Shown here one piece after another: positions 1 through 7,558 of a stretch of DNA of 24,788 bases. The stretch lies in contig CBDUUV010000029.1 of the NCBI GenBank assembly GCA_965370495.1, positions 1 through 24,788 of the forward strand, in the 5' to 3' direction. The DNA comes from Krumholzibacterium sp965370495 (GTDB taxonomy: Bacteria > Krumholzibacteriota > Krumholzibacteriia > Krumholzibacteriales > Krumholzibacteriaceae). The position numbers and the translations under genes were made by a program. Within the stretch, counting starts at the first letter, position 1. Each line of letters begins with the position of its first letter. The notes under the pieces were generated by a model that made no database searches, was not told the DNA's origin, and was given only the letters and a program-made list of their open reading frames with translations.

Positions 1-2
1 CA

Positions 3-971
3 AGGAACGCGGCGGTTCCGAATAACAATTGGCGCCAGGAACCTGGTACAAGGGTCGACTACGCCCCATACCTGAGCAAGGGCTGGATCACCATCAATGA
101 CAAACCGATTGGTGACCTTTCTCCCGGTGACGGCATATGGGATGAATCACAGGAAGATCTTTCCTTTTTTCTCGAGTCCGGTCTCGAACCAGGTCAGAAC
201 TGGATCTATCTGAAGGTGGAGAACTGTGTTGGGTTGACCGGGGAGGGCAGTGTTAATGTAACCTATATCGGGATAAAGTATTATCAGAAAAACATATCAG
301 CAGGATCGGATTATATTGACCTGTCCTGGAAGACAGCGGACGATGTCTTCGGTTCGGATTTCGAGATATTCAGAGAAGATATCAGCCTGGGGACTGGTGA
401 CCGGCTTCTGGCTGTCGTCAAAGGCGGGGAGTATGAAGAGTCGAGTGGCGGCAGGAACTACTACTCGTTCCGGGACGAGAATGTCCTGCCGGGAAACAGT
501 TACCGGTATCATATTCTTGGCACGATCAAGACAGTAATCGATGGTGAACCGGTTGAGTATCTTCATGACAGCGGGAATCTCTACGAGGTTACTACTGTTC
601 CTGTAACGGCCGGCATGATCTCTCCCCTGGTCCCCAACCCGTTGACAAGCGTCAGTGACAAGATATTATTCACTATAAAGATTCCGGGTGATTTCGGAAC
701 GGTTGTTTCTGCGGATATCGTTTCCGGAGGCAGGGGAACCCATAGTTCGCCTGCTGTTGAAGAAAAGATATTCCTGGAAGTAGCGATATACAATGTGATG
801 GGGCAGAAGGTCAGGAACCTGTATTCCATGCCTTTGTTCGGCGGGCAGTACAAGAATATGGAATGGGACGGGAAAAATGACCGGGGTGAATCCGTATCCA
901 ACGGGATCTACTTTATCCGCACAACAGCAGGGAATAAAGAGCAGACAAAGAAGATTGTGGTGCTTAGATAA
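3..971 (+). CDS. Secreted multidomain protein, C-terminal part, with Fn3-like and FlgD-Ig/sorting-type C-terminal domain (5' partial)
   Basis: The frame is open from the left edge, so this is the last 322 or so residues of a longer protein; the first start codon inside it (GTG at 216) has no good ribosome site and is not a real start. In order it shows a beta-rich carbohydrate-binding-like stretch (about residues 1-95, Asn/Gly/Trp-rich), a fibronectin-III-like domain (about 100-195, ending near the VTTVPVTAG linker), and a C-terminal Ig-like domain with the hallmark pieces VAIYNVMGQKVRNL, EWDGKNDRGESVSNGIYFIR and KKIVVLR. This last module is the FlgD-Ig / type-A C-terminal signal type found on many secreted proteins of FCB-group bacteria. 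The FlgD-like repeat is interrupted by a roughly 25-residue Gly/Ser-rich insert before VAIYNV. The catalytic or binding part lies outside the window, so no substrate can be named. Secretion is inferred from the C-terminal module; no type IX secretion genes are in view. Confidence 0.8.
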   Translation, partial: RNAAVPNNNWRQEPGTRVDYAPYLSKGWITINDKPIGDLSPGDGIWDESQEDLSFFLESGLEPGQNWIYLKVENCVGLTGEGSVNVTYIGIKYYQKNISAGSDYIDLSWKTADDVFGSDFEIFREDISLGTGDRLLAVVKGGEYEESSGGRNYYSFRDENVLPGNSYRYHILGTIKTVIDGEPVEYLHDSGNLYEVTTVPVTAGMISPLVPNPLTSVSDKILFTIKIPGDFGTVVSADIVSGGRGTHSSPAVEEKIFLEVAIYNVMGQKVRNLYSMPLFGGQYKNMEWDGKNDRGESVSNGIYFIRTTAGNKEQTKKIVVLR

Positions 972-972
972 T

Positions 973-1000
973 TACCTGGTGGGGGGTTTCCCGGCAGGTA
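973..1000 (+). terminator. Hairpin just after the secreted-protein gene, possible terminator
   Basis: A 6-bp stem TACCTG / CAGGTA encloses a G-run and a C-run that can pair further (GGG with CCC). It starts two bases after the stop codon. No T-run follows, so intrinsic termination is uncertain. Confidence 0.35.
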
Positions 1001-1303
1001 TTTCCGGCATTTGAAACAGCGATTTGGCAACCCGATGGTTCAGTCGTTTCAAATGGTTGCTCAGTCGTCACTTACGCATAGCAAGGCCCGGGATCAAACC
1101 TGCAACGATAGGCTTGCAATAATACCTGTTTCATGATATATTGTTTGTTGTAGCTGGGGGTTCTTGCACAGAGTTTGTTGTGAATTCATGCTGACGGCTA
1201 CTTCCGTAAATGGTGCAAACACCATATATTGTATTGCAGCTTAATGATAACTACAGCGTGATGTGGTGGTGAACGCTTCTAATCCAGGGATGGGAGGAGA
1301 TGA
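1001..1303. other. Non-coding gap with short repeats and one promoter-like pair
   Basis: No convincing gene is visible on either strand. The stretch holds a small cluster of repeats at about 1011-1070: TTGAAAC faces GTTTCAA, GGCAACC faces GGTTGC, and TCAGTCGT occurs twice in direct orientation. A promoter-like pair follows (separate entry). The rest, about 1145-1290, is AT-richer than the neighbouring genes and shows nothing I can name. Confidence 0.5.
1114..1142 (+). promoter_or_regulatory. Possible sigma-70-type promoter for the 1304-2841 genes
   Basis: TTGCAA (1114-1119) and TATATT (1137-1142) are separated by 17 bases, the optimal spacing. If used, the transcript would have a leader of about 155 bases before the gene at 1304. 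Sequence match only. Confidence 0.35.
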
Positions 1304-1489
1304 ATGAAGCGGGAAGCTAATGATGGGAATATTCTGAAGAAGGGCAAGAATTACGTTAAATTTCATAGATTACTCGCCAAGGCTGAGGTTGATGGAAGGC
1401 TGGACGGAAAATACAGGTGTCCGGTCTGCGGAATGAGATTTCATTCAGAAGCCGAATCGGATAACTGTTGCCGGATAGTATCCGATTGA
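1304..1489 (+). CDS. Small CxxC/zinc-finger-like protein, 61 aa
   Basis: I do not recognise a family. The start ATG at 1304 is preceded by a strong GGGAGGAG site (1292-1299), although the spacing is short at 4 bases. The N-terminal half is basic (Lys/Arg-rich). The C-terminal half carries CPVCGMRFHSEAESDNCC, which offers two Cys, one His and two further Cys as possible zinc ligands. The next gene, 48 bases downstream on the same strand, also contains a zinc-ribbon, so the two are probably co-transcribed. Translation looks real because of the ribosome site and the structured Cys motif. A nucleic-acid-binding or RNA-polymerase-associated role is possible, but this is a guess. Confidence 0.65.
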   Translation: MKREANDGNILKKGKNYVKFHRLLAKAEVDGRLDGKYRCPVCGMRFHSEAESDNCCRIVSD

Positions 1490-1537
1490 TGTTTTTTCAT
1501 CGAGTAGCAGGAAAAGGAAGGATGATGGGAGGCTGAT

Positions 1538-1969
1538 GTGTCGCAGAGTAAAAAAACAGTTGTAAAAGAAAAAAGAACGATCAATCAAAAATGTTCAGTC
1601 TGTAATAAAGACTTCGATATGGAAGTGATTGAAGAGGCAGCGAAAAGTGGTGTGCCCTGGCTGAAATGCCCCGGGTGTGACGGTATTCTTCCGTACATGG
1701 GTAACGAGGATAACAAGGGAAGCGATGCTGATAAAAAGGAAGTAGTATCTGAAGATATCGCTCCTGAAGATTTCAGTGTCGAGGAAAAGGAAAATGCCCG
1801 GGAGTACGACGAGTCAGAGGAATTCAGGATAGATGACATAATATATCACAGATCCTGGAACGATTACGGCAAGGTTGTTGCCAAGGAAGTCCTTCCCGGA
1901 AACAGAAAAACGATAATTGTTAATTTCGGCCATCAGGGCAAGATCCGGCTTCTCGAGGGCGCGGGTTAA
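1538..1969 (+). CDS. Zinc-ribbon protein with C-terminal UvrD/PcrA-tail-like (tudor-like) domain
   Basis: The GTG start at 1538 is fixed by GGGAGG (1527-1532) five bases upstream; the overlapping ATG at 1536 runs into a stop after nine codons. Residues about 18-50 hold two CxxC pairs (CSVC and CPGC), a zinc-ribbon. Residues about 58-95 are a strongly acidic, Glu/Asp/Lys-rich linker. The last 48 residues (IDDIIYHRSWNDYGKVVAKE, then TIIVNFGHQGKIRLL) resemble the small beta-barrel at the C-terminus of PcrA/UvrD helicases, which binds RNA polymerase. Here that barrel is detached from any helicase. A transcription- or repair-associated adaptor is inferred. The next gene begins 11 bases after the stop, so they are likely one operon. 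Confidence 0.7.
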   Translation: MSQSKKTVVKEKRTINQKCSVCNKDFDMEVIEEAAKSGVPWLKCPGCDGILPYMGNEDNKGSDADKKEVVSEDIAPEDFSVEEKENAREYDESEEFRIDDIIYHRSWNDYGKVVAKEVLPGNRKTIIVNFGHQGKIRLLEGAG

Positions 1970-1980
1970 AGGAATATCAT

Positions 1981-2841
1981 TTGAGTGGGTTCTTTTCTTC
2001 CTGTTTTTTCCTGACAATAATTTTTTTAATATCGGTTGCGGTAGCCCCGATACAGGCGGATGGGTTGTATATGGATTACCCTTCCTGGTTTTCCGCGGTC
2101 GATACGGCGGGTGTGTTGCTTGGTGTCGGTCAGGTTGAGCTTCAGAGTGGAACCTGGGACGCGTCCGTTACGGGTATAAGGATACAGGGGAGGATAAGCG
2201 ACCGTACTTCCCTGAGATTCAGTATGCTTTATCCGGTGATCAGACGGCCAGGCTCTTTTGCCCACGGTTTTGCCGACGGAATGATAAGTTCGGTTGTCAG
2301 GATATATGGCGACACGCTCGGTGTTTCGGGTCTTTTCTTGAGGACGGATTTCAGGATTCCGATCGGTTCTGTTGCTTTGCGCCCATTTTCTTTCAGGTCT
2401 TCCGGGGGAGGTATATATCCGGATACAGGTGCCGGGTTGGAATTCAGAAAGGAAACGGCCTTGTTCAGGGTCAGAGGATCGGCCACGTACACGCTGGTGG
2501 GCCAGAAAGAGACAAGTGGCGATCTGAAAAACAGGGATTTTTCCCTCCTTGCTCTTTTGCTGGATTTCGACCTGAGAAAAGGGACATCGCTGCAGGTGTC
2601 TGTTTTTGCCATGGACTTCGATGGCTCTGGATACAGGGAGACTTATCTTTTCAGTTTCAGGCACCTTCTTTCGCAGCAAATGGACCTCGTTGTGACAGGC
2701 GGGCTTGACCTGGGGAGTAACAGCGAGCGTGTATTCGATTCGCTCTTGTCTGTTTGCCTGACTTATCATTTCCATACTGGAAAAAATCGTGTAACAGTGG
2801 AAGAGAATCTTCAACCGGTTTCAACAGGCTTGCCCCACTGA
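1981..2841 (+). CDS. Predicted outer-membrane beta-barrel protein
   Basis: The TTG start at 1981 lies 7 bases after AAAGGA (1968-1973), which overlaps the previous stop codon. The protein opens with a clear signal peptide: a hydrophobic stretch from about residue 4 to 22, followed by a likely cleavage after PIQA (about residue 27). The mature 260 residues are made of alternating polar/apolar strands rich in Gly, Ser, Phe and Arg, separated by short turns (for example SLRFSMLYPVIRR, GLFLRTDFRIPIG, ALFRVRGSATYTLVG, TSLQVSVFAMDF, LLSVCLTYHFH). This is the pattern of an 8-12-strand outer-membrane barrel of the DUF3187 or phenol-degradation MetA type. The C-terminus continues about 20 residues beyond the last strand, which is atypical for a BAM signal. 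Substrate unknown. Confidence 0.65.
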   Translation: MSGFFSSCFFLTIIFLISVAVAPIQADGLYMDYPSWFSAVDTAGVLLGVGQVELQSGTWDASVTGIRIQGRISDRTSLRFSMLYPVIRRPGSFAHGFADGMISSVVRIYGDTLGVSGLFLRTDFRIPIGSVALRPFSFRSSGGGIYPDTGAGLEFRKETALFRVRGSATYTLVGQKETSGDLKNRDFSLLALLLDFDLRKGTSLQVSVFAMDFDGSGYRETYLFSFRHLLSQQMDLVVTGGLDLGSNSERVFDSLLSVCLTYHFHTGKNRVTVEENLQPVSTGLPH

Positions 2842-2858
2842 TCCTCAAAAACCATCGC

Positions 2859-2882
2859 CCTGTATGCAATATGCAAAACAGG
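2859..2882 (+). terminator. Hairpin after the barrel gene
   Basis: CCTGT (2859-2863) pairs with ACAGG (2878-2882), and inside it TGCA pairs with TGCA around a 3-base loop. It lies 17 bases after the stop codon, but no T-run follows. Confidence 0.3.
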
Positions 2883-2960
2883 CGCGTTCCAGTTGTTTCT
2901 CATTGTGGAACATAGTTATCGGAATTCCCCGGGGGCTACCCGGTATTCGAGGCACGTCCT

Positions 2961-2989
2961 TTGCGTTTCTCCGAACGTAAAATGATACT
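2961..2989 (+). promoter_or_regulatory. Weak promoter-like pair before the sensor-like gene
   Basis: TTGCGT (2961-2966), then 17 bases, then GATACT (2984-2989). Each hexamer matches the sigma-70 consensus only partly. The position, about 20 bases before the start codon, would leave a very short leader. Confidence 0.25.
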
Positions 2990-3009
2990 TTGGTTGGAGG
3001 ATCAGCTCG

Positions 3010-4833
3010 ATGGTAATGCAACAGGCCGAAGTAAAACCCATGTGCGGCAGGCTGGACGATGCGCATGCTTATCAGGTTATGATAGCTGTATTTGACAGGC
3101 AGCTGCAGAAAACTTTGAGGAAACAGCTTCACAGGTGTTTGATCGGTAAGGTGTGCATCTGTGATAACGGCGAACTTCCCGACAACCTGGCCATGTCTGA
3201 TCCAGCGGCTGTATTCGTCTGTGTCGATGGAGAAGGGTCCGGCCAGATTGCTCGGGCAAGAAAAAATGGATACAGCGGACTGGTAATCGCCGTTACTTCT
3301 GAAGCAGGCTGGGGTGCGGCGAAGGAAGTGATCAGGTCTGGGGCTGATCAGGTCCTTTTCATGCCGGCAAAAGATATCGAATTTGATATTCTGGCGGAAA
3401 GGATCCGGATGGGAGCGCAGTCTGTGCCGTCAACAGTCGAGCTGCTCAAGAAGTTCCTTGGCCCGATCGGACAGGGGGTTGTTCTCTTCGACGGGAAAGA
3501 AGAACTGTTGTTTGCCAACAAGAGCGCCATGGACATCCTGTCGGTTGCGTCAGAGAAAGAAGCAGCCGGGCTTATTGAACGCAACTGTTCGAAAGGTTTC
3601 TTTGAAAAAAGCAGGTTGGACCAATCGGCGATTACCTATATAGACGTAAAACTTCCCGGCGCGGAGGTTCGCAAACTCATGGGCCTCGAAATATGTCACC
3701 TTGAACTTTCAGGGGATTTTCCAGTATACATGGTCATGCTTCATGATTTTTCCGAGTGGAAAAAGCTTGATGAACTGAGGTCAAGTTTTGTGACATCACT
3801 TTCCCACCGGATGAGGACACCGCTCACATCAATCAGAAACGTCGTAAAGATACTCAGTGGAAACGATCAGCCTGTAGGTAGCCGGGAGAAAGAAAAACTG
3901 CTGAATATCGGTTGGCGCAACGTAGAGAAAATGATTTCCAACCTCGATGAGCTCCAGAAAGTATTCATGATCGAGTCGGAAGAATTGAATGTATGCCGGA
4001 CTATGATCAGGGTGAAAAATGAGATTGAACCGGTTTTCGAGCAGCTTCAGAAACAGAAGAAGATAAGGGGGTTCAAACTCAGCGTTCCGGACATCGCGAT
4101 ATTCACGGGTGGGGGAAGGTTGAAGGACCTTATCGCTTCTGTGGTAGATGCCTACCATGTGTGGCTTGCCGAAAAACCTTTCATAGAATGCAGTTCCTCT
4201 GTCAGGACAGAGGGCGACCTTCCCGGAATTGCCAGAAAAAAGTTGAGTATCTATTTGAGGCCGAGGGAAAACGGGTGGAAAAAGACATCGAGAAACAGTT
4301 TCAAGGATTTTCTTTCGTTCCACGAAGCTCACAGGGGTTTGGTACTGGAGAGGTTGGCGACTGCTTTGAACGGAAATCTGGATATCAGTACAGGGAACAC
4401 CATAACCCTGTCGATACCGCTTGATTCGCAGTTCAACCGGGACAAGGATCTCGTTCATCCTCTTCATATGATGATCGAACGTGCTGATATTGCAGGTTCG
4501 CAGTTCAGTCTCATCGATCTTTCCATGAATGGAGAGAACAGGGATGATTCGGTGTATATCAATCTTATCGAAAGGATTCTCCTTCATCATATCAGGGAAT
4601 GCGGGGTTGTCTCCAGGGGTGAAAATCGATCCAGCTATTCATTGTTTGTTACAGGTATGAATGCCAATGAAGTGGATTCCCTGATGCATGAAATCAGGGA
4701 GCAGTTTCTGGGAACGTGCCTGGAAAGCGGGGATGATGAATTCCCTTCCCTTCGGTGGGAAATAAAATACAGCAGGGCCCCGGGCTCATCGGAATCAGTT
4801 ATCGATAATATCCTCTCAGCGACACTTGTTTAG
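3010..4833 (+). CDS. Hybrid sensor-like protein with degenerate receiver, PAS, histidine-kinase and GGDEF-like domains
   Basis: GGAGG (2996-3000) lies nine bases before the ATG. Domains in order: a receiver-like fold (about residues 21-137) in which the phosphorylation aspartate is not recognisable and the usual Lys-Pro is changed (FMPAKD); a PAS-like domain (about 145-250); a HisKA-type dimerisation helix with H266 in SLSHRMRTPLTSI, where the acidic residue normally next to His is Arg; an ATPase-like region (about 365-472) that keeps the fold outline (GRLKDLIASVVDAYHVW, HRGLVLERLATALNGNLDIS) but lacks the N-box Asn and a clear DxGxG; and a final segment (about 498-603) laid out like a GGDEF domain but with GENRSSYSLF where GG(D/E)EF should be. 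It probably works as a non-catalytic cytoplasmic signalling scaffold, or uses H266 as a phosphate acceptor from another kinase. No membrane segment is seen, and no partner regulator is adjacent. Confidence 0.75.
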   Translation: MVMQQAEVKPMCGRLDDAHAYQVMIAVFDRQLQKTLRKQLHRCLIGKVCICDNGELPDNLAMSDPAAVFVCVDGEGSGQIARARKNGYSGLVIAVTSEAGWGAAKEVIRSGADQVLFMPAKDIEFDILAERIRMGAQSVPSTVELLKKFLGPIGQGVVLFDGKEELLFANKSAMDILSVASEKEAAGLIERNCSKGFFEKSRLDQSAITYIDVKLPGAEVRKLMGLEICHLELSGDFPVYMVMLHDFSEWKKLDELRSSFVTSLSHRMRTPLTSIRNVVKILSGNDQPVGSREKEKLLNIGWRNVEKMISNLDELQKVFMIESEELNVCRTMIRVKNEIEPVFEQLQKQKKIRGFKLSVPDIAIFTGGGRLKDLIASVVDAYHVWLAEKPFIECSSSVRTEGDLPGIARKKLSIYLRPRENGWKKTSRNSFKDFLSFHEAHRGLVLERLATALNGNLDISTGNTITLSIPLDSQFNRDKDLVHPLHMMIERADIAGSQFSLIDLSMNGENRDDSVYINLIERILLHHIRECGVVSRGENRSSYSLFVTGMNANEVDSLMHEIREQFLGTCLESGDDEFPSLRWEIKYSRAPGSSESVIDNILSATLV

Positions 4834-4839
4834 CACGCG

Positions 4840-4880
4840 CATGAAACTTCATGATCGAAATCCCTGCATGCATGGATTTC
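4840..4880. terminator. Two hairpins between convergent genes, possible bidirectional terminator
   Basis: CATGAA-AC-TTCATG (4840-4853) is followed directly by GAAATCC / GGATTTC (4857-4863 with 4874-4880), whose loop contains the palindrome TGCATGCA. The two stems sit between the convergent stops at 4833 and 4933. There is no clear T-run on either strand. Confidence 0.4.
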
Positions 4881-4932
4881 ATGGTTGCGTGGTTGCGCGG
4901 GTTTGACGGGATACTTGTACAGGGAAATAGCT

Positions 4933-6222
4933 TCAGACGGGTGTGAGGACGTTTTTCTTCCTGTTCTTTTTTCCGGTTGTATATTCTTCTGTCACGGAAC
5001 TCATGGACAGCAACAGAAGGCTGAGAGGTTCCGAGATCGTGTGCCTGATGGTTGGAAGATGGTTATAGAAGACGAATTTGCCTGAATGAATATCCATGAG
5101 CTTGTGGAATGCTGTTTTGCCGTCATAGCTCTTGATCCTCGAGTGAATGATCTCGCCTTTCTCGAAGAATATCTCTCCGCTCACTTTTCCCGTAGAGAGC
5201 ACGAGGCGTCCAGTCTTGAGGTTGCTGTTGAGCAGGGATACGATATCAAGTACAGGGACCAGGTTGAGGCTTCCCTGCAGGGGATAACTTTTTATACGGG
5301 TTTTTCGCTTCAGGTTGAAAAAGAGCAGTATAGCGATTATGATCATCAGGATTATAGTGAGATTACTTCTGAGAAGTCCGATAGCTTTGCCGGCCGGAGC
5401 CTCGAGTGTCCTGATTTTATCTATTCCCTTTTCGATAGCCTCGGCTGTTTCTTTCTTTTTTTCAACTCTGGCTGAGAGAAGAGATAATTCGTTAAGTTTT
5501 TCTGTGGCCCAGGCGTTGCCCGGGTCCTTGGCGAGAACCGCCTGTAGTGCATTTTCAGCCTTTTCCCTGCTTTCGGGAGTGTAGTTTGCAAGTATGTTCC
5601 TGGCCAGAGCAATAGTGTTTGTAACCGAGGATCTGGATATACGTTCATCAACATCGTCGAGCAGTGAGGCTGTTTCACTGTTCGAAGGGTCTCTCTGAAT
5701 TGCCTGGACAAGATAATCTCTTGCAGCCCTGATGTTACCGAGAGCGAGGTGACAGCGTCCGAGAAGTACCAGTGGCTGTGGGTCATGAGGCCTTATTCCA
5801 AGATATAGAGAGAGTTTGGGCAGGGCCCGGTTATAGTCGCCGGAATTCATCAAAGCCTCAGATTCCGTTTTAATCCGGTTGATAAGGTGTCTCTCGACCT
5901 GTGAGAGTTTGTCCCTTGCCCACGAAGCATTCGGGTCCTGCTGCAAGCCTCGGAGGATTAGTTCACGGGCATATTCCAACTGGCCCCGCTTTTCGAAAAT
6001 CAGCGCAAGCTGCCATATGGCGGAGGTGAAACTCGAGTCCAACTGAAGGGATTTCAACAGGTGTTTTTCAGCTATTGCGTTGTCTCCGCTTGCGAGAGCT
6101 TTCTGAGCCTGGACAAAGATTTTTTCCGCTTCGATCCGTTCTGGCGACTGGCCGTAAGCGTTGGGGTAATAGAATATTATCAGTATTAAGACCAGGATCA
6201 GTGTTTTCCATGATGCTCTCAT
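4933..6222 (-). CDS. TPR-repeat membrane protein with cytoplasmic DUF4388 (PATAN-like) domain
   Basis: On the minus strand GGGAGGA lies six bases before the ATG. Residues 1-24 form a signal peptide or anchor ending NAYGQ. Residues about 30-250 are tetratricopeptide repeats, with helical pairs closing in -DPSN-, -DPNA- and -DPGN- turns. A short charged helix follows, then one membrane segment (about 287-304, LTIILMIIIAILLFF), a basic stop-transfer stretch (KRKTRIK), and a C-terminal DUF4388 domain (about 314-412; LQGSLNLVPVLDIVSLL, TGRLVLSTGKVSGEIFFEKG, DGKTAFHKLMDIHSGKFVF). DUF4388/PATAN domains occur in bacterial signalling and motility proteins. The topology suggests a protein-binding periplasmic TPR solenoid linked through the membrane to a cytoplasmic signalling module. 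It ends convergently with the sensor-like gene, so the two are not in one operon. Confidence 0.8.
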   Translation of the reverse strand: MRASWKTLILVLILIIFYYPNAYGQSPERIEAEKIFVQAQKALASGDNAIAEKHLLKSLQLDSSFTSAIWQLALIFEKRGQLEYARELILRGLQQDPNASWARDKLSQVERHLINRIKTESEALMNSGDYNRALPKLSLYLGIRPHDPQPLVLLGRCHLALGNIRAARDYLVQAIQRDPSNSETASLLDDVDERISRSSVTNTIALARNILANYTPESREKAENALQAVLAKDPGNAWATEKLNELSLLSARVEKKKETAEAIEKGIDKIRTLEAPAGKAIGLLRSNLTIILMIIIAILLFFNLKRKTRIKSYPLQGSLNLVPVLDIVSLLNSNLKTGRLVLSTGKVSGEIFFEKGEIIHSRIKSYDGKTAFHKLMDIHSGKFVFYNHLPTIRHTISEPLSLLLLSMSSVTEEYTTGKKNRKKNVLTPV

Positions 6223-6325
6223 TGTTGTCCTCCCGCCGATATATTCGCAATTACTGTTCCAAATCGTGACGATAAGCCAAGTATTTGTTGATTTTAACCG
6301 GTGGGTTTTGATAGAATCGCCGGCG

Positions 6326-6355
6326 TTGGAGAGGTCTATGGAGGCACGATATAGT
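6326..6355 (+). promoter_or_regulatory. Possible promoter for the acyl-CoA dehydrogenase operon
   Basis: TTGGAG (6326-6331) and TATAGT (6350-6355) with 18 bases between them, about 48 bases before the ATG at 6403. It lies in the 180-base divergent gap that also serves the TPR gene on the other strand. Confidence 0.35.
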
Positions 6356-6402
6356 TAATAATTTGCGTTGAATGGATATGTTGACGATTCAGGGAGGTTA
6401 AG

Positions 6403-7554
6403 ATGGATTTTGAACTTACAACCGAACAAAATGACATGAGGGAAGCAGCAAGGAAATTCGCAAAAGGTGAATTCACGAGAGAACTTGCGTTGAAACATGA
6501 AGAGGAACATTCATTTCCGAGAGAATTGTGGAAAAAAGCCGCGGAACTTGGATTTATAGGACTTCATTTTTCCGAAGAATATGGGGGGCTTGGACTCGGT
6601 GTTATCGAGAATGTCATAGTCGTGGAAGAGTTCTGCCGGCGTGATTCCGGTATCGGAACAGCGATAGCCTTGTCGGATTTTGCCTCTGAGATAATCATGA
6701 GGCATGGTTCCGACGAACAGAAGTCTAAATACCTGCCGGAGGTAGTGGCAGGAAAGATGATCTCCGCTGGAGCCTTTACCGAGCCGAACCATGGAAGCGA
6801 CATTACCAGGATGGATACGAAAGCTGTAAAGAATGGGGATAGCTGGGTGATCAATGGCACAAAGACATTTATCACAAACGGTCAGATCGCGGATTTCTAC
6901 CTTACTCTCTGCCAGATTGACCAGGATGTGAAGCCTTCTTACAAGGGGATGGCTATCATCCTGGTTCCGAAAGGTGTCGAGGGGCTTACGGCCGAGGATG
7001 TCGGACCCAAGATGGGTATCAGGATGACTTCTACCGCTGAAATCTCTTATGACGATGTCAAGGTACCGCTGGAGAATATCATCGGGGTCGAGGGCAGGGG
7101 TTTTTACCAGGTCCTCGAATTCTTCGACGAAAGTCGTGTGGAGATCGCCGCGACGGCTCTCGGGATTGCTGCCGGCGCATTTGACCGCGCGCTGGCTTAC
7201 ACGATGGAGCGCGAGCAATTCGGAAAACCTATCGCGAAATTTCAGGTCAACCAGCACAAGCTGGCTGATATGGCGACAGCTATCGAGTACGCCAGGCTCC
7301 TGACATACAAGGCCGCGTGGAACTTCGATCAGGGAAGAATCGATCCCAAGCTGACGTCGATGGCGAAATATGTGGCGGCGAAGACGGCTGTTTATGTCTC
7401 GGACGAAGCTATTCAGCTTCTCGGTGGATATGGTTACATGACCGAGTACGAAGTGGAACGGTTCTACAGAGATGCCAAGATCGCTGAGATATACGAGGGA
7501 ACCAAAGAGATTCAGAAGAACACAATAGCAAGCCAGATTTTCAAGGAAATGTGA
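6403..7554 (+). CDS. Acyl-CoA dehydrogenase (short/branched-chain type)
   Basis: FAD flavoenzyme that introduces the alpha-beta double bond in an acyl-CoA thioester and passes electrons to electron-transfer flavoprotein, in fatty-acid or branched-chain amino-acid breakdown. The length of 383 residues is typical. Visible signatures are the N-terminal helical domain (LTTEQNDMREAARKFAK), the beta-domain motif AFTEPNHGSD (about 127-136), ITNG and MGIRMTSTAEISYDDVKVP, the helical block EREQFGKPIAKFQ, and QLLGGYGYMTEYEVERFYRD. The catalytic base is E365 in IYEGTKEIQ, placed as in short-chain and butyryl-type enzymes. The start is fixed by GGGAGG six bases upstream. The stop is only 4 bases from the next ATG, tying it to the lipoprotein and LytSR-type genes downstream. 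Chain-length specificity cannot be read from sequence. Confidence 0.95.
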   Translation: MDFELTTEQNDMREAARKFAKGEFTRELALKHEEEHSFPRELWKKAAELGFIGLHFSEEYGGLGLGVIENVIVVEEFCRRDSGIGTAIALSDFASEIIMRHGSDEQKSKYLPEVVAGKMISAGAFTEPNHGSDITRMDTKAVKNGDSWVINGTKTFITNGQIADFYLTLCQIDQDVKPSYKGMAIILVPKGVEGLTAEDVGPKMGIRMTSTAEISYDDVKVPLENIIGVEGRGFYQVLEFFDESRVEIAATALGIAAGAFDRALAYTMEREQFGKPIAKFQVNQHKLADMATAIEYARLLTYKAAWNFDQGRIDPKLTSMAKYVAAKTAVYVSDEAIQLLGGYGYMTEYEVERFYRDAKIAEIYEGTKEIQKNTIASQIFKEM

Positions 7555-7558
7555 TCTT

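Noticed and set aside
216..971. GTG at 216 as the start of the first gene
   Set aside because: The frame is open to the left edge with protein-like sequence, and no ribosome site precedes 216; the gene is truncated by the window.
2026..2814. Long minus-strand frame opposite the outer-membrane barrel gene
   Set aside because: Shadow of the real gene: basic, without start signal or recognisable domain, whereas the plus strand has a signal peptide and ribosome site.
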